A stretch of DNA of 64,000 nucleotides, taken from the NCBI RefSeq assembly GCF_005795905.1, contig NZ_VAWE01000001.1, positions 1,612,001-1,676,000 on the forward strand. The letters are read 5' to 3'. This stretch comes from Streptomyces marianii (GTDB lineage Bacteria > Actinomycetota > Actinomycetes > Streptomycetales > Streptomycetaceae). The notes below the pieces were generated by a model. It did no database searches. It was not told where the DNA came from and was given only the letters and a program-made list of their open reading frames with translations. The translations under genes and the position numbers were made by a program. The stretch's first letter is position 1. Every line of letters begins with the position of its first letter. Of the stretch, positions 8,057-16,267 are shown one piece after another.

Positions 8057-10486
8057 TCACGTTGCCTCCTGCGCAAGGTGCCTGAGCACGTCCGGCAGGG
8101 GCCCCGGGTGCAGCACGTGCAGGCTCTGACCGGCCCGGGTCAGCGCCACGTAGAGGTCGCTGAGGCCTCGCGCGGAGCCGTCCAGGATTCCCTGGGGATC
8201 TGCCACCACGACGGAGTCGAACTCCAGCCCCTTGACCTGCCGAACGTTCAGGACGACGACGCCCTGTTCGAGGTCGGCGTCCGCGCCCCAGGAGGTGCCG
8301 GGGATCTCTGCGGCGACGGCGGTGGCGAGCCGTTCCAGCGTGGCGGAGGGAACGATCACGGCAACACGGCCGCCCTCGCCGCCCCGCGCCGCCTCGGCCG
8401 CGACCGCGGCGAGTCGGGCCGGGAACTCTTGGGTGGTGGTGCGTTCGCACCGCGGCGGTGCCGCTCCGTCGCGTACCGCACGTGCCGGTGCGAGGTCCGC
8501 GGCGATTGCCTCGAGTACCGGTCTGGAGGCTGACACGATCTCGGCGGGGGTGCGGTAGTTGACCGTGAGATCCTCCCGCCGCCAGCGCGTCCCGAAGAAC
8601 GGTTCGAGGGCCTGCTGCCAGGATGTCGAGCCGGCGGCGTCGCTGGACTGCGCGGCATCCCCGACGATGGTGAAGGAGCGGGTGGGGCAGCGGCGAACCA
8701 GCAGGCGCCACGTCATCGGCGACACATCCTGCGCCTCGTCGGCGATGACGTGGCCGAAGACCCAGGACCGGTCGGCCGCCGCCCGCTCCGCGACGGTGCG
8801 CAGATCGGCCGCCCCGTGCCATTCGGCAAGCTGTTCGGCGGTGACCAGGTCGGCGGCGTTCAGCTGCGCGCCTGCGCCCGCGGTCCCGTCCTCACCGTGA
8901 GAGGCGCGCGCGATGTCCAGGACGCCTTGGGCGTAGTCGCGCTGGGCGGCCCGCCGGGCCGCCGCCCGCTCGGTCTCGGCACGGTCGTCGAAGCCGAGCA
9001 GTTCGGCCGCCTCATCGAGGAGGGACACGTCGGAGAGGGTCCAGGGCGCCGTCGGCTCACGCAGCAGCAGCGCCCGCTCGGCCTCGGTGAGCTGCGGGGC
9101 CGCTTCGGCAAGGCGGTCGGGGTCGGTGAACAGCTCGGTCAGCAGTCCTTCCGGAGTGAGGACGGGCCACAGTGAGTCCATCAGCTTGCGGGCCACCGGG
9201 TCGTGGGGCAGCTTGTCCAGCCAGTCGGCCTTGCGCTCGGCGAACTCGATGGGCTCCTGTGCCCGGATGTCGTAAACGGACACGTCTTCCCCGAACACAC
9301 TGGCCAGATCCTTTCCCACGGCGCGTTCCAGGGCTTCGACGTCGACCTGGTCGGCCAGGACCTCTTCGAAGCCGGCTTCGATGTCGCCGATTACACGGGC
9401 GAGCCGGCCGGCCAGTTCGTCGAAGACGGCCTCACGGAACGCGGGGCGGGCGAGGTTGTGCTGGACCCCGCCCTCGGTGGCCCGGGCCGCCGCGTCGGCC
9501 AGGAACCTGCGCGTCAGCCGGATGAGCTCACCACCGATCGCCACGTCGACGGGGCCCGTGACGGCCGCCTGCCGGGCCCGTACGGCTGTCTCCAGGACAT
9601 CGGCCATGACCAGGCGGCCCTTGATCTCGGCGGCGCCGGGGTGGTCCTCGGCACGCGCCAGGACGCCGGGGTACAGCCCACCGACGGACGACAGCAGCAC
9701 ACTGGTCTCGCCGAGGCCGGGCAGGACCTGGCCGATGTAGTCGAGGAAGACGGAGTTGGGACCTACGACCAGGACACCGCTCCGCTCCAGGCGCTGGTGG
9801 GTGTAGAGCAGGTAGGCGGCGCGGTGCAGGGCCACGACGGTCTTTCCGGTGCCCGGACTGCCCTGGACGACCATGACACCCGCGTGCGGCGAGCGAACGA
9901 TGCGGTCCTGCTCGGCCTGGAGGGTGGCGACGGCGTCCTGCATCCGGCCCGTCTTGCTCTGCCGCAGGGCGGCCAGCAGCGCGGCTTCACCGGAGAGCTG
10001 GATGTCGTCGGGGACGGTCGACACGTCGGCGAACAACTCGTCGTCCACGCGCAGTACGCGGCGGTTCCGCGTGTGCAGGTGGCGGCGCAGCCGTACGCCT
10101 TGGGGAGCCGCCGCGGTGGCGGTGTAGAACGGCCGGGCGGCAGGGGCGCGCCAGTCGATGAGAAGAGGGTCGTCGTCCGGCTCGGCACCGGGTACGCCGA
10201 TCCGGCCGATGTAGAGCCGGTCGCCGGTCATTCGGTCGAGCCGACCGAAGCAGAGGCCGTTCTCGGCGGCGTCCAGCGCGGCCAGTCGCCGGGTGAGCCG
10301 TTCTGCCGTGGCCCCGCGCTCCACCTGCCCCTGAGCGGTGCCGGTGGACTCGCGTAGCACGATGCGCAGTTCCCGGGCGATGTGCTCACGCAGGACCCCC
10401 ACCTGCTGGTGGAGCAGGTCCAGGCGATCCTGTTCGCGTTCCCTATCCGCTTGCTGGGCTGGTCGCTCCAGCGAAGAAGACGTCAT
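8057..10486 (-). CDS. helR: HelR-type RNA polymerase recycling ATPase (UvrD/HelD-like)
   Basis: About 809 residues from ATG 10486, chosen because GGAG lies six bases upstream; ATG 10498 and an earlier in-frame start lack a site. The N-terminus is a coiled coil (ADREREQDRLDLLHQQVGVLREHIARELR) like the arm that HelD proteins insert into RNA polymerase. The Walker A motif is GSPGTGKTVVALHRA, motif II is VIADEAQDVSPMTW, and later helicase motifs include LTVNYRTPAEIV and VVLNVRQVKGLEFDSVVV. HelR of Streptomyces displaces rifamycins from RNA polymerase and confers tolerance. A large insertion between motifs Ia and II (about 290-550) matches the HelD class rather than UvrD DNA helicases. An unusually long hairpin lies about 130 bases upstream. 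Confidence 0.85.
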   Translation of the reverse strand: MTSSSLERPAQQADREREQDRLDLLHQQVGVLREHIARELRIVLRESTGTAQGQVERGATAERLTRRLAALDAAENGLCFGRLDRMTGDRLYIGRIGVPGAEPDDDPLLIDWRAPAARPFYTATAAAPQGVRLRRHLHTRNRRVLRVDDELFADVSTVPDDIQLSGEAALLAALRQSKTGRMQDAVATLQAEQDRIVRSPHAGVMVVQGSPGTGKTVVALHRAAYLLYTHQRLERSGVLVVGPNSVFLDYIGQVLPGLGETSVLLSSVGGLYPGVLARAEDHPGAAEIKGRLVMADVLETAVRARQAAVTGPVDVAIGGELIRLTRRFLADAAARATEGGVQHNLARPAFREAVFDELAGRLARVIGDIEAGFEEVLADQVDVEALERAVGKDLASVFGEDVSVYDIRAQEPIEFAERKADWLDKLPHDPVARKLMDSLWPVLTPEGLLTELFTDPDRLAEAAPQLTEAERALLLREPTAPWTLSDVSLLDEAAELLGFDDRAETERAAARRAAQRDYAQGVLDIARASHGEDGTAGAGAQLNAADLVTAEQLAEWHGAADLRTVAERAAADRSWVFGHVIADEAQDVSPMTWRLLVRRCPTRSFTIVGDAAQSSDAAGSTSWQQALEPFFGTRWRREDLTVNYRTPAEIVSASRPVLEAIAADLAPARAVRDGAAPPRCERTTTQEFPARLAAVAAEAARGGEGGRVAVIVPSATLERLATAVAAEIPGTSWGADADLEQGVVVLNVRQVKGLEFDSVVVADPQGILDGSARGLSDLYVALTRAGQSLHVLHPGPLPDVLRHLAQEAT

Positions 10487-10614
10487 AGAGGACTCCATGG
10501 CAAAGGGACCGGCGTGCGCCGTGGCGCCCGTCGGCCTGGCGTGCCGCAGTGAGGCTGCGGTCGGGACAGGTGGTTCCTCGTCACCGGCATACGGTCGGTG
10601 ACGATCGTGAAAAC

Positions 10615-10657
10615 GGTCGACGTCTGGCCCCGCCAACGGCGGGGTCAGACGTCGACC
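10615..10657 (-). promoter_or_regulatory. Long hairpin in the helR upstream region
   Basis: A 20-bp stem (10615-10634 with 10638-10657; one G-T pair) closes a 3-base loop. It begins 129 bases before the helR start. No gene ends here on either strand, so a simple terminator role is unlikely. It may be a leader attenuator or a dyad operator. Nearby are a smaller dyad TCACCG/CGGTGA (10580-10601) and TCCCC-N7-GGGGA (10673-10689). Confidence 0.7.
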
Positions 10658-10689
10658 GAAGAAGACCGCGGTTCCCCTTGCTCAGGGGA

Positions 10690-11259
10690 GGAGGTCGTTG
10701 TGCTGGTGCGCGTCGGCGCTGTTGTCTGCCGGGGTGTACCCGTCAGCGGGGGTACCCGGGAGCACGGATCTGGAGCAGACCGGAGCAGGAGCGCGATGTG
10801 CGGGCTCCCCGCGTATCCGCCGACACTCGGGCGGACAGGGTGGTCATGCCCCTCGCTGCACCTTGAGCAACTAGTCCAAAGATCGTGGACTGCGAGGAAC
10901 TATAGCAGGTTTCGACGAGATCAGGACATGTCAATCCCCTCAGAACCGGCATCCCTCGCGACGCCGTCCTCCCCCTCCTGCGGAGACAGGAACGAACGCA
11001 CCTTCGGGTCAGCCCCCGGCCCCTCGTCGTCCAGCGGTCTCCATGGAGTGTCTCCCACGGCGGCAACCGCAAGTAGTCGATCGAAACTCCGCTAATGGAA
11101 CGTCCGTGATCAGTAGAAGTTTGCAGCTTCTGTCACATTGCGTCACCGGGCTGGGAATGGACTTCCCGACTGATACACATAACCCGTTGGTGTCATGCGT
11201 CAGGAACTCGTGCGAATTTCACACGTGTTGCGCACGAGCGGCTGCCGGGTCGAAGAGGT
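10690..11259. other. Long intergenic region between helR and the roadblock set
   Basis: About 570 bases with no supportable gene. It includes the lower-GC patch around 10865-10930 with the dyad GTCCA-N7-TGGAC, a plausible promoter region for the minus-strand helR or the plus-strand operon. No recognised element was identified beyond this. Confidence 0.4.
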
Positions 11260-12198
11260 GTGGTGTCGGACAATCGCGAATCCCTTCACCGGGCCGGACA
11301 CGGTGTGCTCTCACTCGCCCTGGCCCAGTGCCGGACCGACAGAACCACCACGGCTCTTCGGGTGCGCGGCCGGCCCGGCGGGGTGTTCCATCTACAGCAA
11401 GGAAGCGTGGTCGCGGTCGAGAGTCCGGGAGCCCCCGGGGTCGAGGCACTCCTGCTGCGCTCCGGCCGGGTGAGCGAGGCGGGCTGGGCAGAGCTGTTCC
11501 CCTCGCGGACCGCCCCGGAGAACCCGGATGCCGGACTCATCGCCCGCGGGCACATAGGCGCGGCCGAGCTTCAGGTCGTCATCGCGATGGCACTGCAGGA
11601 CGCGGTATTCGCCGTCGTCGCGGGAGACATGACCGACTGCGCCGCGGCCCACGACGGCCCGGAGGTCCCGGTAGCGCGCGGCGAGGATCCACTGCGGCTG
11701 CTGGACACCGCCGCCAGGAAGCTCGCAGGACTCGCCGCGCTGCCCTGCGCCGTCCTGCCCGACCGCGAGCGGGTGGTCGCCGGGCACGGTGTCAGCGGCG
11801 CGGCGGAGGAACTGGCGCCGCACAGGCGGGAGATCCTCTTCCTCGCCGACGGCCGGCGCACCCCACGGGACATCGCCTTCGCGCTCGGCCGCGGCGTTTA
11901 CGGCGTGACCGTCGAGGTGTCCCGCATGCTCGGTGAGGGGCTGCTGGAGCGGGCCACGCACGGTGCGGAGGCGATCGGCGTGCCCAAGGTCTGGGCGGAG
12001 CGCGCCCCGGTGCCACGCAGTGCGGCCGCCCCCGGGAACGTCGTGCACGGCGTTGAGGCCCTCCCCCGCCGCACCCCCGGAGCCAGTGGGTTCAGGTCGA
12101 AGACTCTCGTCGCGGAGGAATCCGCAGCGAGCTGGAAAGGGCTCTTTCGGTTCAGGAGCCGTACCCGGGAAGCGGAATTCAGGGTCGCCGACTCCTGA
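11260..12198 (+). CDS. DUF4388-like (PatA N-terminal-type) regulatory protein
   Basis: A 312-residue protein starting at GTG 11260 (or GTG 11263) behind AGAGG. Residues about 14-140 resemble the DUF4388/PatA N-terminal fold, with GVFHLQQGSVVAVESPGAPGVEALLLRSGRVSEAGW reproducing the usual F-x-x-G-x-I-V-x-A pattern. Residues about 195-235 (HRREILFLADGRRTPRDIAFALGRGVYGVTVEVSRMLGEGLLE) look like a winged-helix segment found at the C-terminus of DUF4388 proteins. The last 70 residues are disordered. It precedes two roadblock-type genes on the same strand by 40 bases. Such trios are common in streptomycetes and are thought to belong to small-GTPase-like polarity or signalling systems, but no MglA-type GTPase is present here. 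Confidence 0.7.
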   Translation: MVSDNRESLHRAGHGVLSLALAQCRTDRTTTALRVRGRPGGVFHLQQGSVVAVESPGAPGVEALLLRSGRVSEAGWAELFPSRTAPENPDAGLIARGHIGAAELQVVIAMALQDAVFAVVAGDMTDCAAAHDGPEVPVARGEDPLRLLDTAARKLAGLAALPCAVLPDRERVVAGHGVSGAAEELAPHRREILFLADGRRTPRDIAFALGRGVYGVTVEVSRMLGEGLLERATHGAEAIGVPKVWAERAPVPRSAAAPGNVVHGVEALPRRTPGASGFRSKTLVAEESAASWKGLFRFRSRTREAEFRVADS

Positions 12199-12238
12199 AG
12201 CCCCGGGGAATCATGCACACGCGCGAGGAGGTATATGA

Positions 12239-12613
12239 ATGGATCACGAGGCGTTGGCCGGTGAGATGAAAGGACTTCGTGACCAGATATCAGGAATTAC
12301 CGACACGGTGATCGCCGCGGTGGACGGAATACTCATCGCGGCCGACACGGAGGACGGTATCGAACCCAACGAACTCGCCGCGCTCGCCGCGGCCAGTATG
12401 GGTATCGCCCAGCGTACGGCAGCGGCCACCGGCCGCGGTCCTCTGCGGCGCACGGTGGCTTGTGGAAGCAGGGGCTGCGCCGCGGTCTACCCGGTGGGTG
12501 ACACGGCCCTGATGGTGGTCCTCGGTGACGAAGGACTCGCCGTCGAGCAACTGCACCTGGAGTCCCAGCCGATGCTGAAGCGCATCGGAGCCATCCTCTC
12601 CGAAGGGAACTGA
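12239..12613 (+). CDS. Roadblock/LC7 domain protein
   Basis: A 124-residue single-domain roadblock/LC7 (MglB-like) protein. The pattern ISGITDTVIAAVDGILIAADTEDGIEPNELAALAAASMGIAQRTAAATG is the classic LC7 strand-helix core, followed by VYPVGDTALMVVLGDEGLAVEQLHLES. GAGGAGG lies seven bases before ATG 12239, which selects this start over the out-of-frame ATG at 12235. It overlaps no neighbour and is 6 bases from the next gene, so the two are probably translated together. Homologues dimerise and control Ras-like GTPases; the partner here is unknown. Confidence 0.88.
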   Translation: MDHEALAGEMKGLRDQISGITDTVIAAVDGILIAADTEDGIEPNELAALAAASMGIAQRTAAATGRGPLRRTVACGSRGCAAVYPVGDTALMVVLGDEGLAVEQLHLESQPMLKRIGAILSEGN

Positions 12614-12619
12614 CGAAAC

Positions 12620-13048
12620 ATGGCCACGAAGCGCATCACGGGGTTCTCGGACCAGATCATGGCTCTGGTGAAGGCACTGAGGTCCGAGACTCCCGACTGT
12701 GTCGCGGCCGGTGTCGTCGACATGGCGACGGGCATGCTCCTGTCCTACGAGACCGTCGACACACACCCCACAGAGGTCCTGGACCTGCTTGCGGGAGCGA
12801 CTCTGGACCTGTTCCAGGGGCGCACGGTGCTGATGATCGAGGACGTGTTCAAGGAGCGGCGGGGGGTTCAGAATGATCAGCACTATTTCCAGGAGATCCT
12901 GGTGAACAGTGAGAATCTGACCCACTTGTTCATCCGGATGAACGACAGTCAGGACGTCGTCGCGGTGGCGGTGTGCCGCAAGTCGGTGAACGTGGGCATG
13001 CTCTTCGCCCAGGCCAGGCGCGTGATGAAGGAATACGGCGGGATCTGA
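12620..13048 (+). CDS. Second roadblock-like protein
   Basis: A 142-residue protein lying 6 bases after the roadblock gene. The core PDCVAAGVVDMATGMLLSYETVDTHPTEVLDLLAGATLDLFQG again follows the LC7-like strand-turn-strand-helix layout. The C-terminal half has NLTHLFIRMNDSQDVVAVAVCRKSVNVGMLFAQARRVMKEYG. It is more divergent than its neighbour and may be a heterodimer partner. No catalytic residues are evident. Confidence 0.75.
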   Translation: MATKRITGFSDQIMALVKALRSETPDCVAAGVVDMATGMLLSYETVDTHPTEVLDLLAGATLDLFQGRTVLMIEDVFKERRGVQNDQHYFQEILVNSENLTHLFIRMNDSQDVVAVAVCRKSVNVGMLFAQARRVMKEYGGI

Positions 13049-13185
13049 GCCCCGGGAGGATCCGGGGGCCCGGCCTCCGGATCGTCACTGCCGTCTGCTT
13101 GGACAGCCCTTTGGCGCCGGTGACGGCCCACGGGTCCGCTGCCGGCGTTCGGCGCCCGCCCCGAAGGACCGGCTTCCCGCCGGGC

Positions 13186-13265
13186 GGCGGCCGAGGAGGG
13201 CGCCGGCCGGCTCACCTTCCTCCGCTCCCTCGTCGCCCGCGGCCTGACCGGTGTACAACTCGTCG
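13186..13265 (+). pseudogene. Vestigial IS256/mutator-type transposase fragment
   Basis: The frame AAEEGAGRLTFLRSLVARG followed by LTGVQLVVETSHPGR matches the core of mutator transposases, which read W-x-x-FLRSLxARGLxGVxLVxSDAHxGL. Only about 26 codons are recognisable and the flanks do not continue the homology. It lies in the otherwise empty 13.05-13.4 kb gap. Confidence 0.45.
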
Positions 13266-13405
13266 TCGAAACGTCGCACCCGGGACGCGCACCGCGACGC
13301 GGAGCGCGGACGGTCCGCCCTCCGAAGCCGGCAGCCTGCCGACCGCAGCTCTCCCGGACGTGGTTCCGGCGTCCCGGCCGCCGCGAGGGCCCGCGGAGAC
13401 CGAAC

Positions 13406-13447
13406 GCACCGGGGCCGCCCCGCCCTCTCGGGGGGCGGCCCCGGTGC
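13406..13447 (-). terminator. Strong terminator of the CNNM operon
   Basis: GCACCGGGGCCGCCCC (13406-13421) is perfectly complementary to 13432-13447, a 16-bp stem with a 10-base loop, located 27 bases past the stop of the minus-strand CBS-domain gene. Confidence 0.85.
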
Positions 13448-13473
13448 GAATGCGCGGTCGGAGCGCTCGCCGG

Positions 13474-14499
13474 TCAGGCGACCGCGTCGGGAGCCGGACC
13501 CACCAGTTCCTCCAGGACGTCCTCCATGGTGACGAAGCCGATGACGGTGCCCTTGGTGCCGGTGACGGCGGCGAGATGGGTGCCGGCGCCCCGCATGGCG
13601 GTCATGGTGTCGTCGAGGGGGGTGTCGATGGCGACCTTGATGATGGGGTGGAGGGCCGTGCGCGGGAAGGGCTTCGTGCGGTCGGCGGCGCCGAGCGCGT
13701 CCTTGATGTGCAGGTAGCCCAGGATCGCACCGCTCTCCGCGACCACCGGAAGGCGGGAGAACCGGTTGGCGACGGAGGCCTTTTCCAGGCCCTGGGGGGT
13801 GATTCCGGCGCCGACGGTGAGCATCTTGTTGAGCGGCACCATCACCTCGCCGACCGGCCGGGTGCCCAGTTCCAGCGCGTCCTGCAGTCGCTCGCCGTCC
13901 TCCGGTTCGAGGAGCCCGGCCGCGCTGGAGTCCTTGACCAGGCGGGCCAGTTCGTCGTCGGTGAAGACCGAGGCGACCTCGTCCTTCGGCTCGACCCTCA
14001 GCAGTCGCAGGAGGGCGTTGGCGAAGGCGTTGATACCGAAGACCACCGGTCGCAGGGCCCGGGTCAGCGCCACCAGCGGGGGGCCAAGGAGCAGCGCGGT
14101 CGGCGCCGGGGCGGCGAGGGCGATGTTCTTCGGGACCATCTCGCCGACGAGCATGTGCAGATACGTCGCCAGCGTCAGCGCGATGACGAACGCGATCGGG
14201 TGGATCAGCGCCGCCGGGACGCCGATGGCGTGGAACGGGGGCTCCAGCAGATGGGCGATGGCCGGTTCGGCGACGGCACCCAGCACCAGCGACGACACGG
14301 TGATGCCGAGCTGGGCCGTGGCCATCATCGCGGACAGGTGCTCGATGCCCCAGAGGGTGGTCCGGGCACGCCGGTTGCCCTTGACCGCGGCCGGCTCGAT
14401 CTGGCTGCGGCGCACGGAGATCAGGGCGAACTCGGCTCCGACGAAGAAGGCGTTGGTGACGAGGGTGAACGCACCGATCAGCAGCTGGAGGGTGGTCAT
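13474..14499 (-). CDS. CNNM/HlyC-CorC-type CBS-domain membrane protein (second of pair)
   Basis: A 341-residue protein with a DUF21/CNNM transmembrane domain (about 1-190; TLQLLIGAFTLVTNAFFVGAEFALISVRRSQ, then LVGEMVPKNIALAAP). A tandem CBS pair follows (GTRPVGEVMVPLNKMLTV to GTKGTVIGFVTMEDVLEELVG). It lacks the C-terminal CorC_HlyC domain that its upstream neighbour has. ATG 14499 overlaps the neighbour's TGA by four bases (ATGA), so the two are translationally coupled. CNNM-type proteins are linked to magnesium or cobalt efflux; the older name hemolysin is misleading. Confidence 0.88.
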   Translation of the reverse strand: MTTLQLLIGAFTLVTNAFFVGAEFALISVRRSQIEPAAVKGNRRARTTLWGIEHLSAMMATAQLGITVSSLVLGAVAEPAIAHLLEPPFHAIGVPAALIHPIAFVIALTLATYLHMLVGEMVPKNIALAAPAPTALLLGPPLVALTRALRPVVFGINAFANALLRLLRVEPKDEVASVFTDDELARLVKDSSAAGLLEPEDGERLQDALELGTRPVGEVMVPLNKMLTVGAGITPQGLEKASVANRFSRLPVVAESGAILGYLHIKDALGAADRTKPFPRTALHPIIKVAIDTPLDDTMTAMRGAGTHLAAVTGTKGTVIGFVTMEDVLEELVGPAPDAVA

Positions 14500-15830
14500 C
14501 GGGTCTCCTCCGCGCTCTGCGCCACGGTGACGGGGGCGGTGATGCGGACACGGTCGGCACGGTGGTGCTCGGTGTGGAGCACGGCGAGCCGCCAGCCGTC
14601 GACGTCGAGGCGGTCGGCGGTGGTCGGAATGCGCTCCAGGCGCATGGCGATCAGTCCCGCCAGGGTCTCGTACGGGCCGTCGGGCGCGACGAAGCCGATC
14701 TCCCGGAGCTGGTCGATACGGACGCTGCCGTCGGCGTGCCACACCGGACGGCCGTCGAGCGCGGGCTCGGCGGGCGCCAGGTCGGGCGTCTCGTGGGGGT
14801 CGTGCTCGTCGCGGACCTCGCCGACGACCTCCTCGACGATGTCCTCGACGGTGGCGACACCCGCGGTGCCCCCGTACTCGTCGATGATCACGGCCATGGT
14901 GCGGGCCCTGCGCAGCCGGCCGAGGAGCTTGTCCACGGGCAGCGAGTGCGGCACCAGCAGGGGCGCAGTGGCCAGGTCGGCTATCGGTGTGAGCGGCCTC
15001 TTGTCCTCGTCGAGGGCGAGGACGTCGCGGATGTGCACGGTGCCGATGACCTCGTCGAGGCTGCCCCGGTAGACCGGGAACCGGGACAGACCGGTGGCGA
15101 GGGTGAGGTTCGCCGCGTCGGTCGCCGTGGTCTGCACTGCGAGGGCGCGGACGTCGACGCGGGGTGTCATGACGTTCTCCGCGGTCAGCTCGCCCAGGTG
15201 CAGGGTGCGGACGAACAGCTCGGCCGAGTCGGCCTCGATGGCGCCCTCCCGGGCCGAGTGCCGCGCGAGCGCGATCAGTTCCTCCGGGGTACGGGCCGAC
15301 GCCAGCTCCTCGGCGGGCTCCAGCCCGAAGCGGCGCACGATCCGGTTCGCGGTGTTGTTCAGGTGGTGGATCAGCGGTCCGAAGGCGGCGGTGAAGCCGC
15401 GCTGCGGCCCGGCCACGACCCTGGCCACGGCGAGCGGGCGCGAGATCGCCCAGTTCTTGGGCACGAGCTCGCCGACCACCATCAGGACGACGGTCGAGAT
15501 CGCGACGCCGAGCAGTGTCGACACGGTCGGGACGGCGCCGGAGGGCAGTCCCACCGCCTCAAGCGGGCCGCGCAGCAGGGCCGAGACCGACGATTCCGCG
15601 AGCATGCCGATCACCAGCGAGGTCACGGTGATGCCCAGCTGGGCACCGGACAGCTGGAGGGTGAGGCGTTTCACGGCCTTGAGGGCGCTCTCGGCGCCCC
15701 GGTCGCCGGCCCGCGCCGCCCGCTCCAGCTCACCGCGTTCGACGGTGGTGAGGGAGAACTCGGCCGCGACGAAGACGGCACAGGCAAGCGTGAGCGCCAG
15801 GGCGACGAGCAGCAGGAGCACTTCGGTCAC
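14496..15830 (-). CDS. CNNM/HlyC-CorC-type CBS-domain membrane protein (first of pair)
   Basis: A 444-residue protein with all three parts of the family. The DUF21 membrane domain has FVAAEFSLTTVERGELERAA and VVLMVVGELVPKNWAISRPL. A CBS pair runs from TAENVMTPRVDVRALAV to IIDEYGGTAGVATVEDIVEEVVGEV. The CorC_HlyC domain is at the C-terminus (DGSVRIDQLREIGF...YETLAGLIAMRLERIPTTAD). GTG 15830 is preceded by GGGAGG eight bases away. The two paralogs probably form a heteromeric divalent-cation transporter. Confidence 0.9.
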   Translation of the reverse strand: MTEVLLLLVALALTLACAVFVAAEFSLTTVERGELERAARAGDRGAESALKAVKRLTLQLSGAQLGITVTSLVIGMLAESSVSALLRGPLEAVGLPSGAVPTVSTLLGVAISTVVLMVVGELVPKNWAISRPLAVARVVAGPQRGFTAAFGPLIHHLNNTANRIVRRFGLEPAEELASARTPEELIALARHSAREGAIEADSAELFVRTLHLGELTAENVMTPRVDVRALAVQTTATDAANLTLATGLSRFPVYRGSLDEVIGTVHIRDVLALDEDKRPLTPIADLATAPLLVPHSLPVDKLLGRLRRARTMAVIIDEYGGTAGVATVEDIVEEVVGEVRDEHDPHETPDLAPAEPALDGRPVWHADGSVRIDQLREIGFVAPDGPYETLAGLIAMRLERIPTTADRLDVDGWRLAVLHTEHHRADRVRITAPVTVAQSAEETR

Positions 15831-16104
15831 CGTGCCACCTCCCGGCCCTCGGAGAACGGCGGGCGGGACGGGGCACGGCTGGGACTGGGAGGTTCACCCA
15901 TTGCGGGTCTACTGCTCCTTCGTGGCTCGGTGGACCGGGATCGGCCCTGTTGGGGTCATGGTCGGGACAGTGTCCGCCGAACCATGGTAAAGGAGGGGTA
16001 AAGCAGCTGACCATTCCCTTTGCACTGGCCAACCGTGGCGTTTTCGGCCGTTCCGGGGCCACCCCCGTGTGCGCGGGCCGCGGCGAGAGCTCCGCTCCTA
16101 TGCT

Positions 16105-16120
16105 TCTACATGCGTGTAGA
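16105..16120. promoter_or_regulatory. BlaI-type operator upstream of spo0M
   Basis: TCTACA-TGCG-TGTAGA is a 6-4-6 dyad of the TACAN4TGTA type bound by BlaI/MecI repressors. The same arms recur at 18837-18852, between the blaI gene and terD. This copy is 148 bases before the spo0M start, in a position to overlap its promoter. Confidence 0.75.
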
Positions 16121-16267
16121 CAACGCCAAGGGCGGTACGGGATGTTCCCGCGCTGCGGGATGTTCCCGGCGACGAGGAGCGATGCCCACGGGCCCACCCC
16201 GTCCGTCCGTGCGGCATCCGCCGCGTCGTCCCGCAGGAACCCCGCACACGAAGGAGTGAACGCCACG

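Noticed and set aside
10615..10657. The same hairpin as a simple terminator
   Set aside because: No gene ends nearby on either strand.
10486..10700. The helR upstream hairpin as the known rifamycin-associated element
   Set aside because: I could not match it to that element with confidence from memory, so it is reported only as a dyad of unknown role.
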